Shown piece after piece: positions 10,711 to 20,966 of a stretch of 64,000 bases of DNA (position 1 is the first letter of the stretch; every line of letters starts with the position of its first letter). The notes beneath the pieces were generated by a model that was given only the letters and a program-made list of their open reading frames with translations, searched no databases and was not told the DNA's origin. This stretch comes from Stenocarpella maydis (Eukaryota; Ascomycota; Sordariomycetes; Diaporthales; Diaporthaceae), in NCBI GenBank assembly GCA_002270565.1, contig NQMI01000159.1, positions 1-64,000 of the forward strand, given 5' to 3'. Both the position numbers and the translations under genes were made by a program.

Positions 10711-12555
10711 GATGGCGGGGTAATCGATCAAGGACGCCCGTCTTTTGTGTTTGCGTCGGTGGCCAAGGCTGTCGGGTGGTTACTGAGGGGCAAGTCGTGA
10801 TAGTATTAGTGAAGGTGGGATGTGGGTTGAGCCGGCCCGTACTGGTCGTCGCGAAGCTGTCGAAGTCGAAGGTTGTCGAATCGGTGTCGAATGGTGGGTG
10901 GGCGGGATCTGACCAATTTGACTCACCAGTGCACAATGACTGCTTGGCCCAAAAAAAATCCAGTGCTGTCCTCCCCCTGTCATCCACCAGAGCCAAGACC
11001 AGCGGGCTGGAGAGCTGGTCTAACCCAACCGGGCTGCCACGAGACTGGAGGGTGGCCCGTGCATGGGCACAGGAAGATATCCTACATAGTGTAGACCCTC
11101 CTCCGCAGGAAGTCCTCCGGTGGTGCACAATACACGGTGCTCGCTTGGGATGCAAACTCGTGCAGTCTACCTAAAGAACTAGCCAACAGTTAACAGTGGG
11201 GGAGCCGGTAGAGGAATAGCTAGGTAATTGACGGTCCAATAAATGAGGCCATGGGAGATCTTACTGGGCTCCTTCGATCAGAAAGCTTGCTAGCCTATAA
11301 AAGACAATATGTCCCGTGATGTGACACTCTGGTTTGTGGACATCACGCGTGTTCCTATGAATAAGGTGGCGTCCGACTTCTGGGTGTTGGCATTCTGGGA
11401 AAGGTGCGGCAGAAACCGAGTGTGCGGCAACGGTTCCAGAGTCAGCCTGAAGACAACCAAAACGCAACAATTTTTCTACCATTCAGTAAGGAAAGAGTCA
11501 AGTAACAAGAAACCAAGCAAATATTACTTGATGTGCTTGCATGGCGTGAAAGTACACAAATTGGCGCCAGAGAATAAGCTCGTAGCTTCAAACTGGCACT
11601 TTGCAACGCAGCCTTGTGTGCCATTTCAAATAAGCCAATCAGAGACCTCAGCAGAAAGTAACTAAGACAAGGCTGGCTGCCAAGATAGACAACAGGAGTT
11701 TTCAACAGACCTTGAAATGTGTTATTCTAAAATTTAATATTTAGCTTAATGATATACTTATAAATAAACTCTGAAATTTATATTTTAATTAGGCTTAGTT
11801 TAAGGATTTTTATAAAGTATATATAAATATTTTTATATAAGAAACTAATTTATTTATTAATATATTTTAATTTTTAAAAACTATATTATAAATATATATA
11901 TAATTTATTTTATATATATAAGAACTATTAATAATTTATTTGAATCTAAGTATTTAATATTTATAGAATTTTATTTAAATTTAACACGGAGGCTTGAAGT
12001 AAAGGTGTCCGGGTAAGGCGGGGGGGGCGAAAGTGGGCCGCCCACATTAAGCCCGGATAGCTTAATTCGATAATTTGCAATCTGCATTGACAAATAGTCA
12101 CGAAGGTTTCTTACCCGAAACGGGGTCTTTAAAGGTTCTTCCTTATAAGGGGTTCTTTACTCATATAATTAGCTCTTGAGTTTCCTACCGGGTGGTAATT
12201 CTTCTGTTGAATGGAAAATTTATGTTGCATCCGGCAGAGTTCAGAGTCACTTGGGCTAAATAGCTCTTCGCGCGTACACTCTGAGTATGATCTTCAAAAT
12301 AATTGAGCCTTTCTTTGACCCATACTTACAGAAGCCAACGTAAACTCAAATCAAGCAGGTAGGAGATGATCACCTCAGCTTGGGCGGGCGAACTAAAAGT
12401 AATACACACATCCTGTCAACCAAACAATTACATGACATTATGTAACTAACTATCCCGTCCGATTCATTATCCTGACCCGAAGCAATCTGTTGTTCATCAC
12501 ATACGAAATATCAAAAATCCTCGGCGGCCACGTCCGGCGAGCAAACGAGTTAACA
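10711..12555. other. Intergenic region between eIF2 gamma and the SDR reductase (left arm)
   Basis: 10711 to about 11200 is CT/GA-rich and probably the eIF2 gamma promoter. 11200-11700 has frames up to 118 codons without recognisable features. About 11715-11990 is an AT-rich RIP-decayed patch related to the block at 4735-5550. Directly after it (12018-12055) comes a G-run followed by gtgggccgcccacatta, a phrase nearly shared with 40370-40410. The rest shows nothing recognisable. Confidence 0.5.
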
Positions 12556-13593
12556 TCATGTAGTCGCTTTCTCAGCTTCCAGTAGCTCAATGAAGGAGTC
12601 CTTCATGCTCGTCCTGAACGGCGTATACTCCATACCAAGAACCTTCTGCGCCTTGCTGGTATCAATGGCGTACACCCCACCTTCCTCCAGCTCCCTCCAT
12701 CCCGCACCAGGGTCACCCGCGGGGATGCGGCCCCTCAGCTCGGGAATGTCCTCCCTCACCGCGTCCGCAACGCTCTGGTAGTCAAAGTGGTGCGCGAGGA
12801 TAAACCTCTCCCCGCCAGCCTCGGGCACCGCGAACGCCGCCACGTGCGCCACCGCGTTGTCGCGCGCGTCCACGAAGCCCATGAAGTCCATTGGCGGCAG
12901 CTCGTCGTAGTCGACCATGCACCACAGCGCCGCGCTCGACTGGTTCAGCCCAGAGAGCCCGTGGCTGAGCGGCACGACGTGCGGGCCAAAGACCCAGGCT
13001 GGGCAGAGCGCGACGAGGTCGAAGGCGGGATTGTGCGCGGCCATCCAGTCCCACTGACTGCGCTCGGCGAGCGCTTTTGATGCGCAATACGCCACCGCCG
13101 GCTCGGCTGTCGTGGCCTCATCGTATGTCATTGGGTTCCAATCCTGCTCTGTGTACGTGTGACCTGGGCGCTTCCCCGCGAGCAGGTCCAGGTTGGAGGC
13201 GAACGAGGCAGTGGTGACGACGCGGCGGACGGAGGTACCGTACCGGGCAGTGGCCTCGAGGATGGTGACGGCGCCGTTGATTGCCGGGTCAAGGATATCG
13301 CGGCGCGGGTCCTCGTAGTCGAACACAAAGGGCGACGCCGTGTGTATCACCCCCGTGACGCCCGGCCCGAAGGAATCCTTGAAGCTCTCTACCTTGGTGA
13401 TGTCGGGGACGATGGTGGTCGAGAGCTGCGAGGAGTATGTCGGGAACGTATCCTTGAGCTGTGCTGCTGACCTGTCGGTACGGACGGCGCCTTTTACCTT
13501 GTAGCCGTTCTCCAGGGCCACTTTGATGATGTGGCCGGCTACGAACCCATTGGCGCCTGTAACGAGCAATGTCTGTTCAGATTGTGAAGGCAT
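12556..13593 (-). CDS. NADPH-dependent ketone/aldehyde reductase, extended SDR of the Gre2 / dihydroflavonol-reductase type (left-arm copy)
   Basis: A single exon encodes 345 residues, close to yeast Gre2 (342). The Rossmann dinucleotide motif TGANGFVAGH is at residues 12-21. The catalytic YxxxK is Y169-C-A-S-K173, with a serine-rich VVTTASFAS just before it, as in extended SDRs. These enzymes reduce carbonyl compounds such as methylglyoxal or 3-methylbutanal, or serve in secondary metabolism; the substrate here cannot be told. The ATG giving MPSQSEQTLLVTGANGF is preferred over an upstream non-ATG extension. It is transcribed in the same direction as the ATRR-like gene 2.4 kb away, separated by a pseudogene and a MITE, so a functional link is only possible. 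Confidence 0.88.
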   Translation of the reverse strand: MPSQSEQTLLVTGANGFVAGHIIKVALENGYKVKGAVRTDRSAAQLKDTFPTYSSQLSTTIVPDITKVESFKDSFGPGVTGVIHTASPFVFDYEDPRRDILDPAINGAVTILEATARYGTSVRRVVTTASFASNLDLLAGKRPGHTYTEQDWNPMTYDEATTAEPAVAYCASKALAERSQWDWMAAHNPAFDLVALCPAWVFGPHVVPLSHGLSGLNQSSAALWCMVDYDELPPMDFMGFVDARDNAVAHVAAFAVPEAGGERFILAHHFDYQSVADAVREDIPELRGRIPAGDPGAGWRELEEGGVYAIDTSKAQKVLGMEYTPFRTSMKDSFIELLEAEKATT

Positions 13594-14672
13594 TGTGTGG
13601 GAAGATTGCTTCCGCGGATTGGAGAGAAGTGAGACGAGATCAGTTGGCCAGTCAGTGGTGGATATTGGTATTAAGTTTCCCTGAGCGACTCCATGTCTTC
13701 GCAATCTCGACGCTATTTATGTATAACACCAGCCAACACGATTGGCCCTCCTAGCGTCGGACAACGTCGGCACGCCTCCGATGGCTCCATGTCCTGTTGA
13801 CCTGTCAACGGGTGCTTACTCACAGGATCATAAGCACTGTAGGATGGCATGTGCTGCCAAGACAAGTTGGGTACCAGTCTCCTATCCAAACTGTGTATCG
13901 AGCACGACACCTACTAGGCCTTGACGCCTCGTGTCACCCAGCGTTCCATTAATGACAGTGGTAGTCCATCATCGCAGCGATACTATCGGCCTGCAAGCTA
14001 GTGCTTACCGGTCTGCATGAAATCGTGATTCGAAAAGTGGCTTGTACCAAGGACATTCTCAATGGGTTTCAGATGTCCATCCCCCGATGGCATCGTAAAC
14101 ATGGCATGTAGAACACTATTAAAGGAGCTCAGTTGTAGACTTAATTATTGTTGTGGGTATGAACCTCTGCAAGAAGGTTCCATGCTCCCAGTGTTGGTCT
14201 TTTAATTCATCCCCGGTCTGTAGAAACATCGTGTTAAAGTTAGGTACTCCATACGGCGTACACAGGCCATAGTCCTTCAAATCAGAGACCGCCTGGGCAG
14301 CATTTGTAGGAGTGTGGCTTGGTATGTCGGACACGCTGAGTGGACAGAGACTGCATCGACATAGATTATAACAGGAGCTTGTAATACGTAATATCAGGTT
14401 TCATCGGCTCGTTACATTGCAGGTCTAGTAGACTGGTCTTTTGGCCAGTTCAGGATCAACACCAAAAGCTGATTCCAAATGTACAGCAAGGGTCTGCAGG
14501 CCACTTACAGCAGAGATCGAAAGACACGTTCAAAATCGCTTTTCAAGGGGAACCATTCTCGGCCAAACCTCACGCCTAGATAAACAAAGTAACTTTCACA
14601 ATCGCTAACCGCCTCGACAGATTCCAAGCAGCATAGTTTCCAGTCAACATCTGCTTGCTCAGCTTTTTAGGA
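13594..14672. other. Intergenic region upstream of the SDR reductase (left arm)
   Basis: It contains the reductase promoter (to about 13750) and otherwise unclassified sequence. A 71-codon frame at 14119-14334 (minus) begins at a non-ATG codon and is not recognised; it may be a gene relic. Confidence 0.4.
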
Positions 14673-15022
14673 CCGCACACCTAGCTTTTAACATTAGCCC
14701 ACCCAGTATGAGGAATTCAGCTTGTAGTTTACTATAACTTCTGGTACCCTCCCCCCCCCAAAAAAAATACCCCGCCCTAGAGCTCCCAAAAGCCCCAGGT
14801 GACCTCAATGCGCCCCAGAACCCCTCCATATGTCTACAGGAAGGGCCTCCACGCGCTTGGAGGGGCTCTGCGGAGGGCCTTCACAGAGGGGCTTCCCCTG
14901 GGTGTGTTGAGGGGCTCTAGGGCGAGGTTAAATTAGTGGGCTCTATAGGTATAAGAAACTGTAGCAGGCTATACGCTTATTATTGGTATTGGGTGGGCCA
15001 ACGTTAAAGGCTGGGTGGGCGG
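14673..15022. mobile_element. MITE-like element with 32-bp terminal inverted repeats (left-arm copy)
   Basis: The terminal inverted repeats are 14673-14704 and 14991-15022, matching at 27 of 32 positions; four of the five mismatches are transitions. The 350-bp interior has no coding capacity. It is rich in gaggggctc/gagcccctc blocks that can fold back, plus a C/A homopolymer run at 14752-14767. No clear target-site duplication was seen. It abuts the truncated 3' end of the BUD31 pseudogene. Confidence 0.6.
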
Positions 15023-15333
15023 ATGTTGAGTGCATAGCTTCTTATAACCCTGTTTTTCCAACCCCGCAATCAGCATTGCGTCTACGGAGCCGTATTTTAG
15101 CAGCCGGTTGTGAATTTTCTTACTGATTGCCTCATTCTCATAGCAGAGCTTATAGATTTACCGTCTCCGCTGGTGTGAGATCTGAAAATAGGCCACTGTG
15201 CCTGGTGCTCGCGTATATTGTCGGTGTTCTGTGCGTCCTTTATCTTGGTGCCGAAGATGAGTAAATTACCTTTGATGTCACTACAAACTCCCGGCGGTAG
15301 CTTGCGCTTTGAGGCGCGCCAGATGGCAGGCAT
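15023..15333 (-). pseudogene. BUD31: BUD31/G10 splicing-factor pseudogene, 3'-truncated (left-arm copy)
   Basis: This is the mirror of 25450-25760, where the reading is described. It carries the same lesions: a 1-base deletion, an internal stop, and loss of the zinc-binding C-terminus at the MITE boundary. Confidence 0.75.
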
Positions 15334-15961
15334 GTCGGGGTGATCGGGAAATACGGTGTTCAGACAGAGGGGTGGGGCAAGATACAGCTGATGATCCGGT
15401 TGTGGATGTTGCTGATAGTTCTCGGTACCTACCAGTCACTTTGTTGACAAGTGGTAAATTCTGGAGGCAGCCTTGTGGGGTTATGGGCCTGGCAGTGATG
15501 ACTTTGGTCGGTCTGTTCTACTTGTGTGGGCTTTGGTTGGCTCAGGCATCAAATTTCAGTCTTGAGGACTTGGTCTCTCTGCCAAGAAACCAATAGGACC
15601 CCCAGGCAACTGCGAAAACGGTATGCGGAGAAGAAATGCAGTATATGTAGTCCGTATACTTCAGTGATTTGGGGTGTGCATTGTGTTGGGCAAAAAGGAT
15701 AATTCATTTCCAGGGTTCAGAACTGCTTATACGAGTAGTCTTGATTTCTGGGCTCGGATCATTGGTCACCTTTGACACATAAACCCCGCCTGATAGTCTT
15801 GTATGAAGAATCGATGCTGAGTACAGCGGATAATGTGGGGTGCGGTGCTGATACTTGTTATTGTTCTATGAGTCGTCTACATCGTTTCCATACGGCCGTA
15901 TGCTCCATTACTCCCCATCTATGAGATTTGCCCAATCCATTCCTGTTCACCCCGAGCACAT
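15334..15961. other. Intergenic region downstream of ATRR (left arm)
   Basis: It contains the 3' UTR of the ATRR-like gene and an unclassified stretch. A 95-codon frame at 15309-15596 lies largely antisense to the BUD31 pseudogene promoter side and has no recognisable features. Confidence 0.4.
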
Positions 15962-18900
15962 CTAGATAGGCTCATCCCTCGGCTCAATAAGCACCTCGTT
16001 TACAGAGACGTGCTCCGGCCTGGTGACCGCATACACAATGGCGCCAGCGACGTCCTCGGGGTCCAGGATCTTGGCGCCGGTGGGCTCGCCGTACTTCTTG
16101 ACGGCCTCGGCGTCGGTCGACATGTTTAGCAGGTCTGTGGCGGTGTTGCCAGGCTGGATGCTGGTGACGCGCAGGCCGGAGCCGGCGGTCTCGACCCTCA
16201 GCGCCTGCAGGGTGCCCTCGACGAAGAACTTGGACGCAGAGTAGACGCCGAGCCCGGGGAAGACCTTCCTGCCGGCGTCGGAGCTGATGGCGACGATGTG
16301 GCCCTTGCCGCGGGCGAGCATGGACGGCACCGTCGAGGAGAGGCAGTGGAGGAGACCTTTGCAGTTGACGTCGACGGTGCGCTCCCACTCCTCGGTGTGG
16401 ACGTTCTTCATGAGGGTGAAGTACATGACGCCCGCGCAGGCGACCAGGATGTCCACGGGACCGAGCATCTCCTCGGTAGACTTGATGAGGGCCTCAACCT
16501 GCCTGCGGTTCGTAACGTCGGTTGCTTGCGCCATGGCCTTGACGCCAGAGGTTGAGACCATGGTCGACACAAGCGACTCGAGGACCTCGACTCTCCTCGC
16601 CGCAACAGCGACGTTTGCACCTTCGGCGGCGAGTGCCCTTGCTACGGCAGCACCGATGCCGGACGATGCCCCAGTGACGACGGCAACCTTGCCGGCGAGG
16701 GGGCCGCGGGGTTTGGCCTGGGCAGACATGTTGTCGATGGTCTTGCGGGGGGGGCGTGGCAGCCAGCCTCGGGCGTAGAAGTGCTTGGTGTATGTCTGAA
16801 GCAGCTTGGCGTCAATCTTGGGCCGGGCCAGGCCAAAGACGCCTTCGAGGACTGGCTGTGTTTTTGCGTCGTTCAGGACTGTCACCTCTTGGATGAAGTC
16901 GACAGTGGGCATGCCAGAGCGGAGGATGTCTACAGTGAAGGAGCCTTCACCCCACCGCCCGGAGCCACGCTTCGTCGACCACAGCGATACCCACTTGTCC
17001 CACGCAAGCTTTTCCGTGCTGAATCCTAATTGGCCCAGATAGCTAAATACGTCATTGGCGCCAATTGGGGAGGGGTCGCCGAGGTGGAAAATGCGCTGGG
17101 CCAGGTCGCGGTGGTCGCACAGTGCCGTGATGGCTCTGCTCACAAAGTCGACCGGTGTCATCTCCAGGCGCCAGTTTGGGATGTCTGGGGCATACCCAAT
17201 CTGCAGGGATTCCACTATGATTGCTGTCAAGAGGTCCCATGCATTGGTAGCGCCGGACCTGCTGTGGCCGCTGATCGTTCCGGGGCGGTAGATGCGCGTG
17301 GGAAGGCCGCGGCGGTTAGCTTCGATAACGAGCTGCTCGGCGACCCATTTGGTCTGGCTGTACCCGTCTTGTAGCTTGGTGGGCACGTCGTCCACGTCGA
17401 TGATGGTGTCCTCAGACCACCCCTCGCTTGACGGCGGGAGCACACCGTTGGTCGATACATGATGGACAGGCGCACCTGCCAGACATCCCAGCCGCAGGAT
17501 CTCACGAGTCCCGCCAACATTGGGTGCTCGAAGAGCAGCGTATGGGTAGACGAGGTTGACCGTGGCCGCGGCATGAATGATAACCTCCACTCTCGAGGCC
17601 AGCTCTTCGAAGTGATCAGGAGTAAGCCCCAGCCTCTTCCGTGCCAGATTGGCTGGGAGGATTTCGATGCGATCGATAATGGAGTCGTTCCAGAGACCAA
17701 GATCAACCAGGTTCTTGCGCACCCTGGCCATGCCAGCGGACCTCTGGTCATCAATGATGTCGTTGAAGCGAACCACGCAGATAACATCTGCTGCGGTATT
17801 CTCCAGGATGGAGTGAAGAATGAAGGCGCCCAAGAATCCAGTCGCACCTGTCAGCAGGACTGTCTCCGCATCGCTAAGTGAGCGCACCCTGGCATCCTTG
17901 GGCTGGATATCAGCCGGCAGCACCGAGTCGGCCCGGAGCACCGCGGGCAGATCCGCCTGAACAGCAGCGGTGTGGCCGTCGCGGGCAGCAGTCACAGCCT
18001 CGACGTGGCCCTTGATGGTTGGGTCGCCAGCCAGCGCCCCGATCGGGACGGGAAACCCAAACGTCTTCGCCATGCGGTTGGATAGATCCGCCAGGGTCAA
18101 GGAGTGGCCGCCGAGGTCGAAAAAGCTATGCTCCTTCGTGACGGCAGACGGGGGTATACCCAAGGCCGCAGCCCAGAGCTCACCGATCTTGTCAGGCTTG
18201 ATTGTGGTATTGTTGCTGGCGTTCGGCTTGCCGGGGCTACTGGCAGCAGCTGCCGGGCTAGGAGGCGGCGGCAGGCTCTTCAGGTTGACTTTCCCCGAGA
18301 CCTCATGAGTGGGCAACTCGTCCATCTCAACCCAGAGTGCTGGAATCATGTAGTGGGCCAAGTGCTCTGCGAGTGCTCGCCGGCCCTTTGGGCAGAACCC
18401 GGACTCGTCTATCGACAAGACAGGACGGTCGGGATCATCAGATGCATCCTTGTCTGGCACAACATAGGCGACTAATTGTCTCTCGATCCCGTCGCCCGAG
18501 GCGACGACAGCGCAGTGGCGGACAGCCAGATGCTTGACAATGGCATTCTCCACTGTTCCTGGCACAATACTGTAGCCGCGGACCTTGATCATGGCACCAA
18601 CTCGGCCGGTAATCTCCATCAAGCCCGAAGGGAGAATTCTTGCCATATCACCAGTCCTGTACATGCGAGCCCCAGGAGTCTCGTCAAAGGGGTCAGGCAA
18701 GAAAGCCTTTGCCGTGGTCTCCTCGAGGTTGAGGTAGCCGCGTGCCAGGAGCTGGCCTCCGATGAAGAGCTCGCCAGAAACACCAGGCCCGGCCGGCTTC
18801 TTGTTCTCATCAAGCACGTAGGTATGCTTTGGATCCAAGGGTGGGCCCACCGGGCAGTAGGGTCGTTCTGGGTTGATCATTTCTTTTATGTCACCGCAAG

Positions 18901-19816
18901 CGATCTCATGCGTCTCACTCGCGCTGTAACAGTTGAGCAGGCGAGTGTTGGGCAGAGCCCTCATTGCCCGCACCATCAGGTCGGTGGTAACGACCTCGCC
19001 GTTCATCCAAAGAGTCTTCAGCTCCGGCAGGCGCTCACCAAGTCTCGCGTGCCTCGTGAGGATTGTGGCAAGGAGAGTGGGCGTCATCAGGGTCTCGGTG
19101 ATGTTCCTTGAGGAGAGCAGGTCCACCAGAGCGACAGGATCATAGCTTGCCTCGTCCGGAATGCAGAAAGTGGTGGCTCCACGAAGCAGGGGCCGCAGGA
19201 TCTCCCATACGAAGAAGACATTGCAGGCAACCCGGTCTCCGGGCCCGAGATCGCTGAGCTTGAATCTCAGGTCGTAGGACCGGACTGCAGCCCGGTGAGG
19301 GTTCGCAATGCCCTTGGGCTTCCCGGTTGTCCCCGAAGAGTACGAGATGAAGGCCAATTTCTCCAGATCGTTTTCGTCGACCGAAGTGCCTACACCCCTC
19401 TTCGGGTTTCTGTTTATTGACTCTGGCTCATCCATGAGGATCAGAGGAACATCGGCCGTGATGCGGCCAACGTGCTCCCTCTTGGTCATGATGGCAGCTG
19501 GGCAGGCATCATCAATGACATTTGCGAGCATAGCGGGAGGATAGGCAAGCTCGAGGACTAGGAATGCACCTCCGGCCCGGAGTGTTGCCAGGCACGCGAT
19601 CACATAGTCTGCACTGCGCCCCATGAGAACGCCAACGGGACTGTCTCGGGCCACGCCATGTTGGGCCAACGAGCTGGCGAGCTTGCTGGTAATGTCATCA
19701 AGCTGGGCGTATGTGTAGGTGTGTGACTTGTCTTCCAAGGCTATTGCATCAGGTGTTGCGATGGCTTGTTGGGAGAAAACGGCAGCAAGATCTTTGTCTA
19801 TGTCGATGATGGCCAT
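15962..19816 (-). CDS. ATRR: NRPS-like carboxylate reductase, A-T-R-SDR, ATRR/glycine betaine reductase type (left-arm copy)
   Basis: This is the mirror of 20967-24821, with an identical 1284-residue product; see that entry for domains. Here it reads leftward, so the two copies are divergent with 1,150 bp between start codons. Its 3' end faces the BUD31 pseudogene/MITE and then the SDR reductase, all on the same strand. If the palindrome is real, dosage is doubled and both promoters share the same 575-bp half-site sequence up to the centre. Confidence 0.85.
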   Translation of the reverse strand: MAIIDIDKDLAAVFSQQAIATPDAIALEDKSHTYTYAQLDDITSKLASSLAQHGVARDSPVGVLMGRSADYVIACLATLRAGGAFLVLELAYPPAMLANVIDDACPAAIMTKREHVGRITADVPLILMDEPESINRNPKRGVGTSVDENDLEKLAFISYSSGTTGKPKGIANPHRAAVRSYDLRFKLSDLGPGDRVACNVFFVWEILRPLLRGATTFCIPDEASYDPVALVDLLSSRNITETLMTPTLLATILTRHARLGERLPELKTLWMNGEVVTTDLMVRAMRALPNTRLLNCYSASETHEIACGDIKEMINPERPYCPVGPPLDPKHTYVLDENKKPAGPGVSGELFIGGQLLARGYLNLEETTAKAFLPDPFDETPGARMYRTGDMARILPSGLMEITGRVGAMIKVRGYSIVPGTVENAIVKHLAVRHCAVVASGDGIERQLVAYVVPDKDASDDPDRPVLSIDESGFCPKGRRALAEHLAHYMIPALWVEMDELPTHEVSGKVNLKSLPPPPSPAAAASSPGKPNASNNTTIKPDKIGELWAAALGIPPSAVTKEHSFFDLGGHSLTLADLSNRMAKTFGFPVPIGALAGDPTIKGHVEAVTAARDGHTAAVQADLPAVLRADSVLPADIQPKDARVRSLSDAETVLLTGATGFLGAFILHSILENTAADVICVVRFNDIIDDQRSAGMARVRKNLVDLGLWNDSIIDRIEILPANLARKRLGLTPDHFEELASRVEVIIHAAATVNLVYPYAALRAPNVGGTREILRLGCLAGAPVHHVSTNGVLPPSSEGWSEDTIIDVDDVPTKLQDGYSQTKWVAEQLVIEANRRGLPTRIYRPGTISGHSRSGATNAWDLLTAIIVESLQIGYAPDIPNWRLEMTPVDFVSRAITALCDHRDLAQRIFHLGDPSPIGANDVFSYLGQLGFSTEKLAWDKWVSLWSTKRGSGRWGEGSFTVDILRSGMPTVDFIQEVTVLNDAKTQPVLEGVFGLARPKIDAKLLQTYTKHFYARGWLPRPPRKTIDNMSAQAKPRGPLAGKVAVVTGASSGIGAAVARALAAEGANVAVAARRVEVLESLVSTMVSTSGVKAMAQATDVTNRRQVEALIKSTEEMLGPVDILVACAGVMYFTLMKNVHTEEWERTVDVNCKGLLHCLSSTVPSMLARGKGHIVAISSDAGRKVFPGLGVYSASKFFVEGTLQALRVETAGSGLRVTSIQPGNTATDLLNMSTDAEAVKKYGEPTGAKILDPEDVAGAIVYAVTRPEHVSVNEVLIEPRDEPI

Positions 19817-20966
19817 TGTGATAGGGGCGGGAGAACTCCGGAAGACTTGGCTGGTATAACGACGTGCGGTCCCCTGAGAGCCCCTTCAATTAAGCTGTGC
19901 GCGATAGTATCGCTTTTAATTCCCGCCCAAGTGGTGGTGGTTGGCTGCGTGTTGAGTGAGAGTGAGGGTATGGGTCAGGGACGTGAATCTTGACTCGTCA
20001 TGGAATATGAAGGAAGCCGCCCGAACAGTTAGACCAAGAACAGCAACAACGTGTTGCCTGCGTGGTCTGAGTGGGCAACGGCGGTGAAAGTAGCCGAGCT
20101 GGGCAAATTGACTTGTCCGGGAGGAAGAAGTGAGGCTGTTTTTTTGTGTGTGTTTTGTTTTGTTTTTTGTTGGGGCGGCAATCAAGAGGCCATTGGAATT
20201 TCCAGCCAATGGGTGTTGGGTGAGGATGAGTCTTGATTTCCAGGAACGGAATTGCGATGCAAGACTAAGTTAAATGCTCTGTGCTCAAGAACAGCCAGGA
20301 GTTACATAGGCATTGGAACAGAAGCCCCAAGTGCTGGTGACAGAAAGCGGTAGAACAGAGAAGAATAAAAAATTACAGAGGCATCCAGCCATGGCTGGAT
20401 GCCTCTGTAATTTTTTATTCTTCTCTGTTCTACCGCTTTCTGTCACCAGCACTTGGGGCTTCTGTTCCAATGCCTATGTAACTCCTGGCTGTTCTTGAGC
20501 ACAGAGCATTTAACTTAGTCTTGCATCGCAATTCCGTTCCTGGAAATCAAGACTCATCCTCACCCAACACCCATTGGCTGGAAATTCCAATGGCCTCTTG
20601 ATTGCCGCCCCAACAAAAAACAAAACAAAACACACACAAAAAAACAGCCTCACTTCTTCCTCCCGGACAAGTCAATTTGCCCAGCTCGGCTACTTTCACC
20701 GCCGTTGCCCACTCAGACCACGCAGGCAACACGTTGTTGCTGTTCTTGGTCTAACTGTTCGGGCGGCTTCCTTCATATTCCATGACGAGTCAAGATTCAC
20801 GTCCCTGACCCATACCCTCACTCTCACTCAACACGCAGCCAACCACCACCACTTGGGCGGGAATTAAAAGCGATACTATCGCGCACAGCTTAATTGAAGG
20901 GGCTCTCAGGGGACCGCACGTCGTTATACCAGCCAAGTCTTCCGGAGTTCTCCCGCCCCTATCACA
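19817..20966. promoter_or_regulatory. Palindromic divergent promoter region of the two ATRR copies, containing the palindrome centre
   Basis: The 575 bp upstream of each ATRR start are exact reverse complements, meeting at CCATGG (20389-20394). A CAAT-like CCAATGG lies near 20196 and its mirror, and a T/A-rich run with ttttgttttg near 20137-20170. Because the region is self-complementary, apparent frames on either strand (for example 61 codons across 20285-20498) are identical and meaningless. A sequence this symmetric could extrude a very long hairpin in a single-stranded state. Confidence 0.7.

Larger units (their letters stand above)
3228..20391. repeat. Left arm of a 34.3-kb perfect inverted repeat
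   Basis: Base x corresponds to base 40783-x on the opposite strand. Every open frame in the arm has an identical counterpart at exactly mirrored coordinates, so there is no net indel over about 16.8 kb, including homopolymers and AT-rich tracts. Differences were found only at 3302 (A here, G in the other arm), 3430 (A versus C) and a GT microsatellite near 3275-3283 (4 bases longer here). The arm includes five gene loci per copy plus repeats. Its outer end coincides with the N at 3227. Confidence 0.97.

Noticed and set aside
11309..11665. 118-codon ATG frame upstream of eIF2 gamma (mirror 29118-29474)
   Set aside because: No domain, no splice context, biased toward neither strand; treated as chance.
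18476..19111. 211-codon plus-strand frame inside the left ATRR copy (mirror 21672-22307), and other frames of 60-206 codons in both ATRR copies
   Set aside because: They are shadow frames of the GC-rich 1284-codon gene and have no domain of their own.
20285..20498. Two identical 61-codon frames on opposite strands across the palindrome centre
   Set aside because: They are a trivial consequence of self-complementarity.
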